A stretch of 64,000 bases of DNA from CALOFP01 sp942492635. Its GTDB lineage: Bacteria; UBP6; UBA1177; CALOFP01. Below are positions 1-8,582 of this stretch, piece after piece. The notes under the pieces were generated by a model that was not told the origin of the DNA, made no database searches, and worked only from the letters and a program-made list of their open reading frames with translations. The position numbers and the translations under genes are program-made. Within the stretch, counting starts at the first letter, position 1, and each line of letters begins with the position of its first letter. Location of the stretch: the NCBI GenBank assembly GCA_942492635.1, contig CALOFP010000004.1, forward strand, positions 186,001 through 250,000, given 5' to 3'.

Positions 1-1
1 C

Positions 2-2113
2 TCCGAGATGCTCGGCGGCGAGGGCGCGATCTACGTCATCTGCCTGATGGGGCTGGTTTCAGCCGTTCTCTTCGCCCTTGTGGGTAACGATCGCAAGGTG
101 GTCGGAGCCACGGTTGTCTCTGCAGCTCTGCTCCTCTCCCTATTCCCGCTAAGGACCGATCTGTTCACTGTGACGTCGCCCCCGTCCAAAGCTCTCGGTC
201 AAGGTTACATGATGGATAAGAAGACCTCTCTCGAATACACGTACTGGAACAGGGTTTCCCGAATCGACGTGTTCGACAACCCGCATACGCAGATTTTCTT
301 CAACTACTTTCCGGATCTTGAAAACAAGATCATCACGATCGACGGAGATGCCTACACTGTTCTCTACAACTTTCCTTCCGCCATCGAGAAGCATAAGAAG
401 GAGTTTCCGGACAGTTTCAATGATCCCAAGGATTACTACAAACACTATCCGCCAATCGGCTACTCGCTCTACTCCTCCGCCTACTTCATTCATGAAAACC
501 CCGAAGTTCTCATCGTCGGTCTCGGCGGCGGAACGGACATCATAACGGCACTGTATCACGACCCGAAATCGGTCACCGGAGTTGAGATAAACTCCTCGAT
601 GATAGAGGTAACAAAAGAGACCCATGCCGACTTCATCGGTAAGCCCTACCAGGATCCAAGGGTCAAAATAGTTCACAGCGAAGGTCGAAGTTACATCAGA
701 AGGGTGGAGGAGAAGTTCGACATCATCCAGATGTCCGGTGTGGACACATGGACAGCTCTTTCCACCGGTGCCTACGTAATGTCGGAAAGCTACATCTACA
801 CAACAGACGCGGTGAGAGAGTATCTTTCCAAGCTCAAACCGGACGGAACTCTTTCAATCATCCGCTGGCTCTTCTGGCCGCCGCGAGAGATGCTGAGACT
901 CTGCACGGAGGCCGTAAAGGTACTTCGGGAGATGGGCATCGAGCATCCTGAAAAGCATATCGCGATCATCGGAGACGGTTCGCTCGCCTCCATTCTCGTA
1001 AAGCTGCGACCCTTCACAGCTGCTGAAATTGCAGCTCTGGACAAGAAGACAAGGTTCTCCAGGGACGCGAAGTATCCCTCCCAGATCGGCATGAGGGCAG
1101 ACGGAACTCCCCGGCTTCTTCCGATATACAGAACAAAGGCGAAAAGAATCATTTACGCTCCCGGCTTCACAGAGAAGGAGACTTACTACAAACCTATCTT
1201 CACAAACTGGTTCGGAAAAGAGGCTGTAAAGGGGTTCGAGTGGCTCAACAACAGCTTCCTCCGCTTCTTCAAGCTTGTCGAGAACGGTGAAGAAATCAGT
1301 TTTATCGAAAATTACGACTACAACATAGCGCCGGTTTCCGACGACAATCCCTTCTTTTTCCGCTACTACAAGTGGAAACATCTTCTCCAGGCAGGGTGGG
1401 GTTCAGGCGGCCCCCTTGTGGACGCAATGCCTATCGGACTCATAATCCTCATGTCGTCTCTTCTTCAGGCTCTTCTCTTTTCCCTGCTCCTGATCGTGGT
1501 TCCCCTCTTCTTTCTCAGGAGAAAGGAGAAAGTGGAGAGTCCCGCAAGCCAGATCACCTACTTTTCCATGCTTGGAATGGGATTCATGTTCATTGAGATA
1601 GCAATAATTCAGCACTTTGTCCTCTTTCTAGGAAATCCGAGCGAGGCAATCGCCATAACCATCATGATTCTTCTCTGTTCCGCCGGTATCGGCAGCCTCA
1701 AGAGCAGGGATTTCCGCGAAAAATTGGGCGTTAACAAGATTTACGGAATTATGCGTTTTCTCGCTCCGATTGTAATCATCTGCTATGCATTCCTTATCCC
1801 CTGGTTCACCCATCTTTTTCTCTCAACTCCTTTCGCCCTAAGGGTTATTATCTCCTTCATCCTCCTCTCTCCCCTCGGTTTCATGTTGGGACAATTCTTT
1901 CCGATCGGCCTTCATATCGTCGGCGAGAAAAACGAGGCCTTCATCCCCTGGGCCTTCGCTACCAACGGACTTTTCTCCGTAATCAGCTCGGTCCTCTCCA
2001 TCATCTTCGCGATGATTTTCGGATTCACCGCCGTCTTCCTCTTCGCTTCGCTCTGCTATCTGCTTGCCATGGTTGTGTTCCACCGTTTTTCATCCAAAGA
2101 GTGCCGGGAGTAG
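2..2113 (+). CDS. Membrane SpeE-like (spermidine synthase fold) protein, 5'-truncated
   Basis: This is the remaining 703 codons of a gene that runs off the left window edge. Its first residues align with the middle of the N-terminal membrane domain of the next gene, so roughly 150 residues are missing. A class I SAM-binding-type domain begins near fragment residue 170 (GLGGGTDI, then VTGVEI). It is followed by the block SGVDTW...SES.IYT..AV..YL..LKPDG.L...RW. From about residue 470 there is a C-terminal multi-pass membrane domain with FMFIEIAIIQ and FLGNP. The family is predicted as spermidine synthase with membrane domains. The usual DxxDPxGP catalytic loop of spermidine synthases is not present, so the reaction and substrate are unknown. 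It has two full-length paralogues, at 2117-4498 and on the opposite strand at 8583-10991. Only 3 nt separate it from the next gene, which implies co-transcription. The family call is firm; the enzymatic name is not. Confidence 0.85.
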   Translation, partial: SEMLGGEGAIYVICLMGLVSAVLFALVGNDRKVVGATVVSAALLLSLFPLRTDLFTVTSPPSKALGQGYMMDKKTSLEYTYWNRVSRIDVFDNPHTQIFFNYFPDLENKIITIDGDAYTVLYNFPSAIEKHKKEFPDSFNDPKDYYKHYPPIGYSLYSSAYFIHENPEVLIVGLGGGTDIITALYHDPKSVTGVEINSSMIEVTKETHADFIGKPYQDPRVKIVHSEGRSYIRRVEEKFDIIQMSGVDTWTALSTGAYVMSESYIYTTDAVREYLSKLKPDGTLSIIRWLFWPPREMLRLCTEAVKVLREMGIEHPEKHIAIIGDGSLASILVKLRPFTAAEIAALDKKTRFSRDAKYPSQIGMRADGTPRLLPIYRTKAKRIIYAPGFTEKETYYKPIFTNWFGKEAVKGFEWLNNSFLRFFKLVENGEEISFIENYDYNIAPVSDDNPFFFRYYKWKHLLQAGWGSGGPLVDAMPIGLIILMSSLLQALLFSLLLIVVPLFFLRRKEKVESPASQITYFSMLGMGFMFIEIAIIQHFVLFLGNPSEAIAITIMILLCSAGIGSLKSRDFREKLGVNKIYGIMRFLAPIVIICYAFLIPWFTHLFLSTPFALRVIISFILLSPLGFMLGQFFPIGLHIVGEKNEAFIPWAFATNGLFSVISSVLSIIFAMIFGFTAVFLFASLCYLLAMVVFHRFSSKECRE

Positions 2114-2116
2114 GCC

Positions 2117-4498
2117 ATGGAGAGAAAGATTTTGAGAAAGGAGCTGGCCGCAATTTTTATATTTTCAGCAGCCCTCCTAGCCATAGAGCTATCCTTCACA
2201 AAATTTTTCAGCGTAGTGATGTGGTATCATTTCGGCTTTCTCATCGTAAGTACCGCAATGCTGGGATTCGCAGTTTCCGGAATCTATCTCACCCTGAAGC
2301 CTGAAAAATCGGAAAAGCTCTCCCTACCTCTTCTCATTCCCCTCGCCGCCGGAGTAACCCTCCTGTCCTACGCCATGCTCACCTGGTCCAGTAAAATTGA
2401 GGTGGACCCGACGAGCATAGCAGCCAGGATAGGGGAACTGGCACTTATGGTAACGCTCCTTTTCCTCCCCTTTTTCTTCATGGGCCTAACCATAAGCTGG
2501 GTCATTACCCATAAAAAGGAAAAAGTCGGTCTCTACTACGGAGCAAACCTCATCGGGTCCGCCTTCGGAGCGCCGCTTTTTCTCCTGACATTCGACACAT
2601 TCAACGGTCAGTCCGTTATCGTCATCAATACCCTGCTGATGCTGACTGCAGCCCTTTTCGTCATACCGAAAAAAAGAATCGGCCACACTCTCGGAGCTGT
2701 CGCCGCTCTTGCCCTAATCGCATCTTTCCCCGGCCTTTTTCCGATGGATCCTCCCAAGGACAAGATGCTCGGGTATGTCAAAAAGCCGGCCGCAGACATA
2801 ACCCATACAGGGTGGTCGTCTCTCTCGAAGGTAGACTTCGTCAAGGATCCTGACAGGACAATATATCCTTCCGTAGGATTGTGGGGGCTCGATCCCCAGT
2901 ATGAAAGAAGTGTCGCCCCATTCCCGGAAAGGATGGGCATCATCATCGACAGCTGGGCCTACACCTCCGTACTGGCTTATCCACAGGATCTCTCCTTTTT
3001 CGACTATATGCCGACCACATTCGTCTACCATCTCGGTAAAAGCTACGAAAAATCACTCCATATCGGAGCCGGAGGAGGACTCGACCTGCTTGCCGCCCAC
3101 CACTACGGGGTAGAGAGCGTAAAAGGCGTTGAAATCAACCCAGTCATCGTCGAAACCGTGAAAGAGAAGTTTCGAGATTTTTCCGGCGGCATATACAGCG
3201 GAGGAATCGACGGCATCGAAGTTTTTGTAGACGAAGGACGTCACTTTGTAGAGGAGAGCAACGATACATATGACCTTATCCAGCTTAGCGGAGTGGACAC
3301 ATTCTCCTCGACCCAGGCAGGGGCCTTTGCCCTCTCCGAAAACAACCTCTACACCGTGGAAGCCGTAAAATCCTACTACCGTCATCTGAAAGAGGGCGGA
3401 ATGCTCACAATGACCCGCTGGTTCTCTCCCGACGCCCGCGGAAACTATCGCTACAGCCTTCGGCTTCTCAACATAGCAAGGGAAGCGCTGCGCGAAATGA
3501 AAGCTCCGATCGAAGGCTCCGTCTTCTTTTTCGTATCCCGTCAGTATACTCTTCTCACTATCAAGAAAGGCACCTTCACCCGTGAAGAGAGTGCAAAAGG
3601 AATGGAATTCATCTCAAGCCGCCGCTTTCTCCCCCTCCTTCTTCCCGGTGAAAAGAACACAAAGACTAACATCTATGCCCGATACCTCTATGCCGACGAC
3701 GAGTCATTTCAGTCGATGCTGGACAGCTATCCTTACAACGTAGAACCGCCCACAGACGACAAGCCGTTCTTCTTCGAACTCCGGAAGCTTGAAACCCTTT
3801 TCATCGACTGGAGCTCGTTCGTCGCGCCTCTCGATCTTTTTTCCGGCCAGACAGTCCTTTTCATCCTCCTCGCCGAACTCGGCCTTCTGGGCATAGTCCT
3901 CATCCTCCTGCCCCTCTTCTTTCTCTCAAAAAGAAGATCTTTCAAGCCACAGAAGAGAGCGCTCCTCTTTTTCTCAATCATCGGGCTCTGTTTCATGCTC
4001 GTAGAAATCTGCCTTTCCCAGAAACTGGTACTCTACCTCGGACATCCCACATACTCCCTAAGCGTAGTTCTCCTCTCCATGCTGCTCTTTTCCGGACTCG
4101 GCAGCATCGTCTCCGACAGATTCCGGATTAAAGAGTCCCTCCTGCTTCTACTTCCGGCAATAATGGCTCTGGAACTTCTCTTCATGCATACCATCTTGAC
4201 AAGCACTCTTCATCAACCTTTCGGCATCAGACTGGTAATAACACTTCTTCTCATCTCACCGCTGGCGTTCCTCATGGGAATGCCCTTCCCCTCATGGATA
4301 AGGAAATCGAGAAAGAGTGAAATTCCATTCCTATGGGGAGTAAACGGTTTTTTCAGTACCGTCGCTTCTGTTACATGCGTCATCATGAGTATCAACCTGG
4401 GATTCACAGCCGTATTCGCCACAGCACTCGGCGGATACACACTGGCTGTGCTGCTGCTTCTCATGAATGGGAAAAAAGTTAAAGCATTGAATGGTTAA
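2117..4498 (+). CDS. Membrane SpeE-like (spermidine synthase fold) protein
   Basis: A 793-residue protein with three parts. Residues ~10-210 are an N-terminal multi-pass membrane domain opening with ELSFTKFFSVVMWYHFGF. Residues ~300-480 are a SpeE/SAM-like domain (GAGGGLDL near 316, VKGVEINP, then SGVDTFSSTQ and SENNLYTVEAV). Residues ~570-790 are a C-terminal membrane domain (CFMLVEICLSQ, LYLGHPTYSL). Loop motifs match those of the 8583-10991 protein almost residue for residue, so the two are clear paralogues. The conserved acidic residue of GGGDG is displaced by one position (GGGLD), and the DxxDPxGP loop is replaced. Classical aminopropyl transfer is therefore doubtful; a membrane-embedded transferase using SAM or decarboxylated SAM is an inference. 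The start ATG lies 3 nt after the previous stop. Nothing downstream on this strand belongs to the same unit. Confidence 0.88.
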   Translation: MERKILRKELAAIFIFSAALLAIELSFTKFFSVVMWYHFGFLIVSTAMLGFAVSGIYLTLKPEKSEKLSLPLLIPLAAGVTLLSYAMLTWSSKIEVDPTSIAARIGELALMVTLLFLPFFFMGLTISWVITHKKEKVGLYYGANLIGSAFGAPLFLLTFDTFNGQSVIVINTLLMLTAALFVIPKKRIGHTLGAVAALALIASFPGLFPMDPPKDKMLGYVKKPAADITHTGWSSLSKVDFVKDPDRTIYPSVGLWGLDPQYERSVAPFPERMGIIIDSWAYTSVLAYPQDLSFFDYMPTTFVYHLGKSYEKSLHIGAGGGLDLLAAHHYGVESVKGVEINPVIVETVKEKFRDFSGGIYSGGIDGIEVFVDEGRHFVEESNDTYDLIQLSGVDTFSSTQAGAFALSENNLYTVEAVKSYYRHLKEGGMLTMTRWFSPDARGNYRYSLRLLNIAREALREMKAPIEGSVFFFVSRQYTLLTIKKGTFTREESAKGMEFISSRRFLPLLLPGEKNTKTNIYARYLYADDESFQSMLDSYPYNVEPPTDDKPFFFELRKLETLFIDWSSFVAPLDLFSGQTVLFILLAELGLLGIVLILLPLFFLSKRRSFKPQKRALLFFSIIGLCFMLVEICLSQKLVLYLGHPTYSLSVVLLSMLLFSGLGSIVSDRFRIKESLLLLLPAIMALELLFMHTILTSTLHQPFGIRLVITLLLISPLAFLMGMPFPSWIRKSRKSEIPFLWGVNGFFSTVASVTCVIMSINLGFTAVFATALGGYTLAVLLLLMNGKKVKALNG

Positions 4499-4876
4499 AA
4501 GGTCGAAGAGTTCATCGCCCTTTATCTGAAAAATGAATAAAGATAAGAACATTTCCAGAATTATTTTGAAGACTTCAAAAATCCCGTTTCCGTTTCTAAT
4601 CGGACCTCAAAGGAACATCCTGGCCGATTCTGAGGTTGGATCAATAAAGTTATTTCTACCTTGATGAAAATGGCCTTTGAATCAGTCCAAAAAAAAGTAA
4701 TTTGACCGCGACAGTCATCAATTCCTTGTTGATATTTTTGTCTTTGCAAATCTAGAGTCTTAAACGACCAGGATACTCGTTCTTAAGTGATTTCAGGAGC
4801 TGGAATGTGCGGGTTATTATTTTGTGATGAAAACTCCTGTTAAATTCCGGATCATCGGCACATTTTCCCGGTTTTT
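4499..4876. other. Intergenic region between convergent genes, with dispersed-repeat copy
   Basis: A 378-nt gap between the ends of two convergent genes. I see no convincing gene and no clear hairpin-plus-T terminator. It contains a 43-nt stretch (4588-4630) that recurs at 47889-47931. The rest is unremarkable AT-rich sequence. Confidence 0.6.
4588..4630 (+). repeat. Dispersed intergenic repeat, copy 1
   Basis: This 43-nt segment matches 47889-47931 at 38 of 43 positions by direct comparison. The core TCAAAGGAACATCCTGGC (4607-4624) also matches 61448-61465 at 16 of 18 positions. All three copies are intergenic. The nature of the element is unknown. Confidence 0.6.
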
Positions 4877-6463
4877 TCAGCGACCTCTGTTTATTCGATA
4901 CAGTCTCATGCCGTTCCATCTGTTTATCAATTCAAACTGGTCCTTCATGAGGTCGTAGCTTTCCTTGTCACAGTTTCTATCTTCGAGGGGCCAGCTTTTG
5001 CAGAACTGGGAGAGTAAAAAGACGTCGTTGCCCAGATAGAAATCGTTGTCCAGGATACACTTGGAAGGGTTCAGGAAACAGTTGCTGTTTCTATCCATCA
5101 TCTTTTCTGAAACCGGCACTATTCGCACGTCGATTCCCTTCTTTTCAATTATGAATTCTGCGACTCTGGGAAGAGCCATACCGACTTTGGCGCCCGGTTT
5201 CATCTTTGCCGCTTTCACCAACCCCATCTCGGTTCTTCTCTCAACGGCTCCCGATAAGAATGGGGAGACACCGTTAAGACACAGTATCGGAATAAGTAAT
5301 ACGTACAGGAGGCCGAATCGTTTATATCGAAAGAGAAAGAGGGTGAGAAATGGTATGACAAAGAGCTGGACAAGAAGCATGTAGTAGGCGAATTTTTTGG
5401 GGAATACTGTGAAAAACGGAACGAATACGATCAGCGAAAGCAGGCTGAACTTCAGAATGAAACTTTTTCTTATCTCTCTTTTTTCTGTTGTGATGAATGC
5501 AAGGAAGAGTGTAACGGGGATGAAGATGTTGGCAGTATCTTCGAATCCGTCGGGAAGAGAGAAGTGGAACCCGGTGACCATTCTGAGTCCGCCCAAGAAT
5601 TCGTCCGGACTGATGTTGTTCCACAGAATTGCGGGTGTGGTGACTTCATAAAAGAGGTCGTATGAACCGGGAAGGAGGGTTTGAAGGGCAAGGGGTAGAC
5701 AAAGTAGAAAAACGGTGAGAATCCAGCTGAACAGCTCTCTTTTCTTCGGGATGAGCATGAAAAGAAACACCGGTATGAAACCGACAGCGGTCTCCTTTAT
5801 CCATATGGCAGCAGAAAGCATGATCGCCGAGAGTACTATTCTTGAAATTCTTTCTTTTTCCAATCCCTCCTTGAGCATATATACGGCTGCAAGAACAAAC
5901 GCGAGCATCGGAGTCTCAACCTGACCGATCACGGAATAGTAGATTCCCATTGGAAGCAGGATCCAGAGCAGCGCCGCCGAAATCGAAACAGCCCTTCCGT
6001 GCCCCGATTTTTTCACAAGTAGAAAAAGAAGGGGAGGGATAAAGGTGGAAAGGAGAATGGTAACGGTGCGCACTGCCGCGAGGCGGTCAAGCCCGAGTCC
6101 GTTGAGAATCGCGCCCAGATAGTTGAAAAGAGGGGGAAAGAAGAAAAGATCGCCGTTTCCGTAGAGGTTCAGGTTGCCGGTTTTTACTATGGTCTGCACT
6201 GTGTGGGCGTAGGAAATTTCATCGTAACTGATATCCAGAAAGGGTGAGAGAACCACCCTTATAAGCAGGGAAAAAAGGGTCAGGAGATAGATGTCGTATC
6301 GTTGATCGATGCTGATTTTCGACAGGATACCGGATTCCGAACCGCCTTCAATTCCGCTAGAATCAATCAAGTCATCACTGTTGAGATCCGCCGAACTACC
6401 TACCGGCGTGATCCTGCTCTTTTTTCTCAAATTCGATATAGTCGATAATAAAGTACTCTTCAT
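4877..6463 (-). CDS. GT-C fold (GT39/ArnT-like) membrane glycosyltransferase
   Basis: A predicted polytopic membrane glycosyltransferase of the dolichyl-phosphate-mannose/ArnT-like group, which transfers sugars from a lipid-phosphate carrier outside the cytoplasm. About 60 residues into the protein a first membrane segment is followed by the periplasmic loop motif ISYDEISYAHTV, where the DE pair is the usual catalytic acid/metal site of GT-C enzymes. Ten or so further hydrophobic segments follow, then a short soluble tail. I chose the ATG at 6463 because GGAG lies 7 nt upstream. An in-frame ATG at 6523 exists but would overlap the upstream gene by 128 nt. Even the chosen start overlaps that gene's end by 68 nt, so translation is probably coupled. 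A TTG slightly further in is also possible. It is the last gene of a three-gene minus-strand unit with another GT-C protein and a membrane SpeE-like protein. The acceptor and donor are unknown. Confidence 0.8.
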   Translation of the reverse strand: MKSTLLSTISNLRKKSRITPVGSSADLNSDDLIDSSGIEGGSESGILSKISIDQRYDIYLLTLFSLLIRVVLSPFLDISYDEISYAHTVQTIVKTGNLNLYGNGDLFFFPPLFNYLGAILNGLGLDRLAAVRTVTILLSTFIPPLLFLLVKKSGHGRAVSISAALLWILLPMGIYYSVIGQVETPMLAFVLAAVYMLKEGLEKERISRIVLSAIMLSAAIWIKETAVGFIPVFLFMLIPKKRELFSWILTVFLLCLPLALQTLLPGSYDLFYEVTTPAILWNNISPDEFLGGLRMVTGFHFSLPDGFEDTANIFIPVTLFLAFITTEKREIRKSFILKFSLLSLIVFVPFFTVFPKKFAYYMLLVQLFVIPFLTLFLFRYKRFGLLYVLLIPILCLNGVSPFLSGAVERRTEMGLVKAAKMKPGAKVGMALPRVAEFIIEKKGIDVRIVPVSEKMMDRNSNCFLNPSKCILDNDFYLGNDVFLLSQFCKSWPLEDRNCDKESYDLMKDQFELINRWNGMRLYRINRGR

Positions 6464-8576
6464 TCTGCAGCTCCAGAGGTCGTATCTCCATAGTGTGAAA
6501 TCCTTTTGCCAGCTCAACTTCAAACCGGTAATCTTCCAGTTTGTAGAGTCCTTCTCCGCGCATATCCATCTGAAGGACCGATTCTCCGTCGATAAGAAGC
6601 TGAAATTTTCCCATGTGACTACCCTTTACGCCCCGAAGGGTCCCGCTGTAGTATCCGCTCTCATTAAAATGCTGTCCGAAAGTGTAAACCTGCGTATCTT
6701 CTCGAAACCTGCAATAAAATCCAGCTTTTGACAAATTAAACAGAGGCGGCTTGAACGGTAGAAACTTGTTGATATGTTGTTTCGGCGGGTAAAAGTTGCA
6801 GTAATCCGGCTGAGTTTCCATATTTGAATAGGGAAATGCCTTATCCTCCAGCTCGGTAATGACGTATCCCGGAGGATATTCTGGATTGATCTTCTCGATT
6901 ACCGGAGGCCGACCTGTCCATGGAGCATAGAAGGCCCTATAGAACGACCGTCCCTTCATGAAGTGCATGTAGCGTGAATTTGTTTTTTCTCCCAGATCCC
7001 TCACGTATATCACGTCGTTATTTTCGAAATCACTCAAATCCATTCCCGAAAATCCGCACCCTAGAATCTCTCGATACGGGGGATTGATAAATACTACGGC
7101 ATTGTGAATTTCCCTCTCTTCAATCTCCTCCTGAAGATGGTGTCCGACTCCCCAGAACCCCTTCTTGTACTTGGAGTAGAGTTCCCCCACCATAAAAAGA
7201 TACTGAAACGCCAGCACCGCGGTGAAGAGAGAGAGCATTATGTTTCTGCCCAAACCTTCCGGTTCCATCTTTTCCCAGCTCCTGATCATTCCCAAAGCCA
7301 TCAATATCATCAGAAAGTAGCTCACTTCGTAGAGATAGCGAGGTCCGTAAACGTTTCCGTTGAAGTAGAAAAAGAAGTAACCGCAGAAGGTAAGTGTAAA
7401 TATCAGAGCCAGAAAAATTCCTTTTCTCTCCTCCCTCCGATCGGAGCGAAAAAGAAGAGCTAGTATGACGAAAATGAAGAGTATTGGATGGGTAAGGGTT
7501 CTGGTCACAAGGGGAAATAGTCTCTCGAAGGAGACGTATACCGCGTAGCTCCATGTGAGCCCATCCTTCGGCATGTTGTCTCCGTTACAGTGGGCACAAC
7601 CCTTCCCTATTCCGAAATGGTGACAGTAGTCGACAGGTTCGCTGATGTTGAAGTGCATGTCCTGGATAAAACAGAAGGGATCTTTGGTGAAGTGGTTGTT
7701 GTAGAAGAGTATGAACAGGCCGAAAAGAATTCCCGGAACAGCTGCAAGCAGGATTACCCTGATCGTTCCCTTCTTGCGGATTTTCCTCAGCAGGAGGAGG
7801 GCAAGCGCTGGAGCGAGGAAAAGGACATTCTGGGGCCTTGTAATCATCAACCAGCCAAGAGCGAATCCCGAAAGGAGAGGAAGAAATGTTGATCTCTTCT
7901 CCAGGGATAAAATGATTCCGTAAATTCCCGTAAGTGTCATCAACGCGCAGAATGGATGGGACATCCATGTTCCGCCGAGTGTGAGCATGAATGGGGAAAG
8001 GACGAACAGGAACATTGTGAGGGCGGCTGTCCTTCTGTTGAAAAGGTGCTCCGTAAATCGTCCCAGGAGCCAGATGTCCAGAGCGATGAGAATAGGGTTT
8101 GCAAGAAAGGTGGCCTTCATCCAGACAAAGGGAACAAGGAAAAAAGAGTAGCCCGGCATGAAGAGGGAGAAATGTTTTTCACCGTCTACCATCATGAATA
8201 TGTACTCGAAGAATTCGTAGTTGTAGGGCATCTTCATGCTGAGTTTACCTTTCGCGAAATTCTCGGCCATATAGAGGTAGTTTATTCCGTCCTGAATGTG
8301 GGGAACCCCGTCAAGAAAGAAGTAGCCTACCGAAAGTGCGAGAAGAAAGCCGGCAGGCGGGAAAATCCAGTAGCGCCGCCTTTCAAGAAAAGCCCATACT
8401 TTTTTCAAGGCGGAGTAGGGGAGGGACCAGAAAAGGAACAGTATCAAGCTCAGAGCAAACAGGAAGTGGAAGAAGGGGAAATAAATGGTAAAGAGGTTCA
8501 TCCCCTTTCCCAGTTGAGCCCAGATGAAAAAAAGTATGAAAAAGATGAGAGCCAGAAAATACCGAATGTTTCTCAT
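6396..8576 (-). CDS. GT39-like membrane glycosyltransferase with C-terminal beta domain
   Basis: A 726-residue membrane protein, paralogous to the one at 15864-18020. Shared signatures are an N-terminal loop around HIQDGINYLYMAENF, a mid-protein cysteine-rich loop (EPVDYCHHFGIGKGCAHCNG, residues ~310-330) and GYFFFYFNGNVYGPRYLYEV (residues ~390-410). About 11 hydrophobic segments precede a soluble C-terminal part of about 230 residues. Its last 90 residues look like a beta-sandwich (YYSGTLRGVKGSHMGKFQLLIDG). The GT39/GT-C assignment rests on topology and loop acidic residues and is less certain than for the neighbouring gene at 4877-6463. It lies 6 nt after the membrane SpeE-like gene on the same strand. 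I infer an extracytoplasmic glycan or lipid modification role. Confidence 0.75.
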   Translation of the reverse strand: MRNIRYFLALIFFILFFIWAQLGKGMNLFTIYFPFFHFLFALSLILFLFWSLPYSALKKVWAFLERRRYWIFPPAGFLLALSVGYFFLDGVPHIQDGINYLYMAENFAKGKLSMKMPYNYEFFEYIFMMVDGEKHFSLFMPGYSFFLVPFVWMKATFLANPILIALDIWLLGRFTEHLFNRRTAALTMFLFVLSPFMLTLGGTWMSHPFCALMTLTGIYGIILSLEKRSTFLPLLSGFALGWLMITRPQNVLFLAPALALLLLRKIRKKGTIRVILLAAVPGILFGLFILFYNNHFTKDPFCFIQDMHFNISEPVDYCHHFGIGKGCAHCNGDNMPKDGLTWSYAVYVSFERLFPLVTRTLTHPILFIFVILALLFRSDRREERKGIFLALIFTLTFCGYFFFYFNGNVYGPRYLYEVSYFLMILMALGMIRSWEKMEPEGLGRNIMLSLFTAVLAFQYLFMVGELYSKYKKGFWGVGHHLQEEIEEREIHNAVVFINPPYREILGCGFSGMDLSDFENNDVIYVRDLGEKTNSRYMHFMKGRSFYRAFYAPWTGRPPVIEKINPEYPPGYVITELEDKAFPYSNMETQPDYCNFYPPKQHINKFLPFKPPLFNLSKAGFYCRFREDTQVYTFGQHFNESGYYSGTLRGVKGSHMGKFQLLIDGESVLQMDMRGEGLYKLEDYRFEVELAKGFHTMEIRPLELQNEEYFIIDYIEFEKKEQDHAGR

Positions 8577-8582
8577 AGGCCC

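Noticed and set aside
2..4498. Naming the membrane SpeE-like proteins as spermidine synthases
   Set aside because: The DxxDPxGP loop and canonical GGGDG are missing, and no speD or other polyamine gene is in the window.
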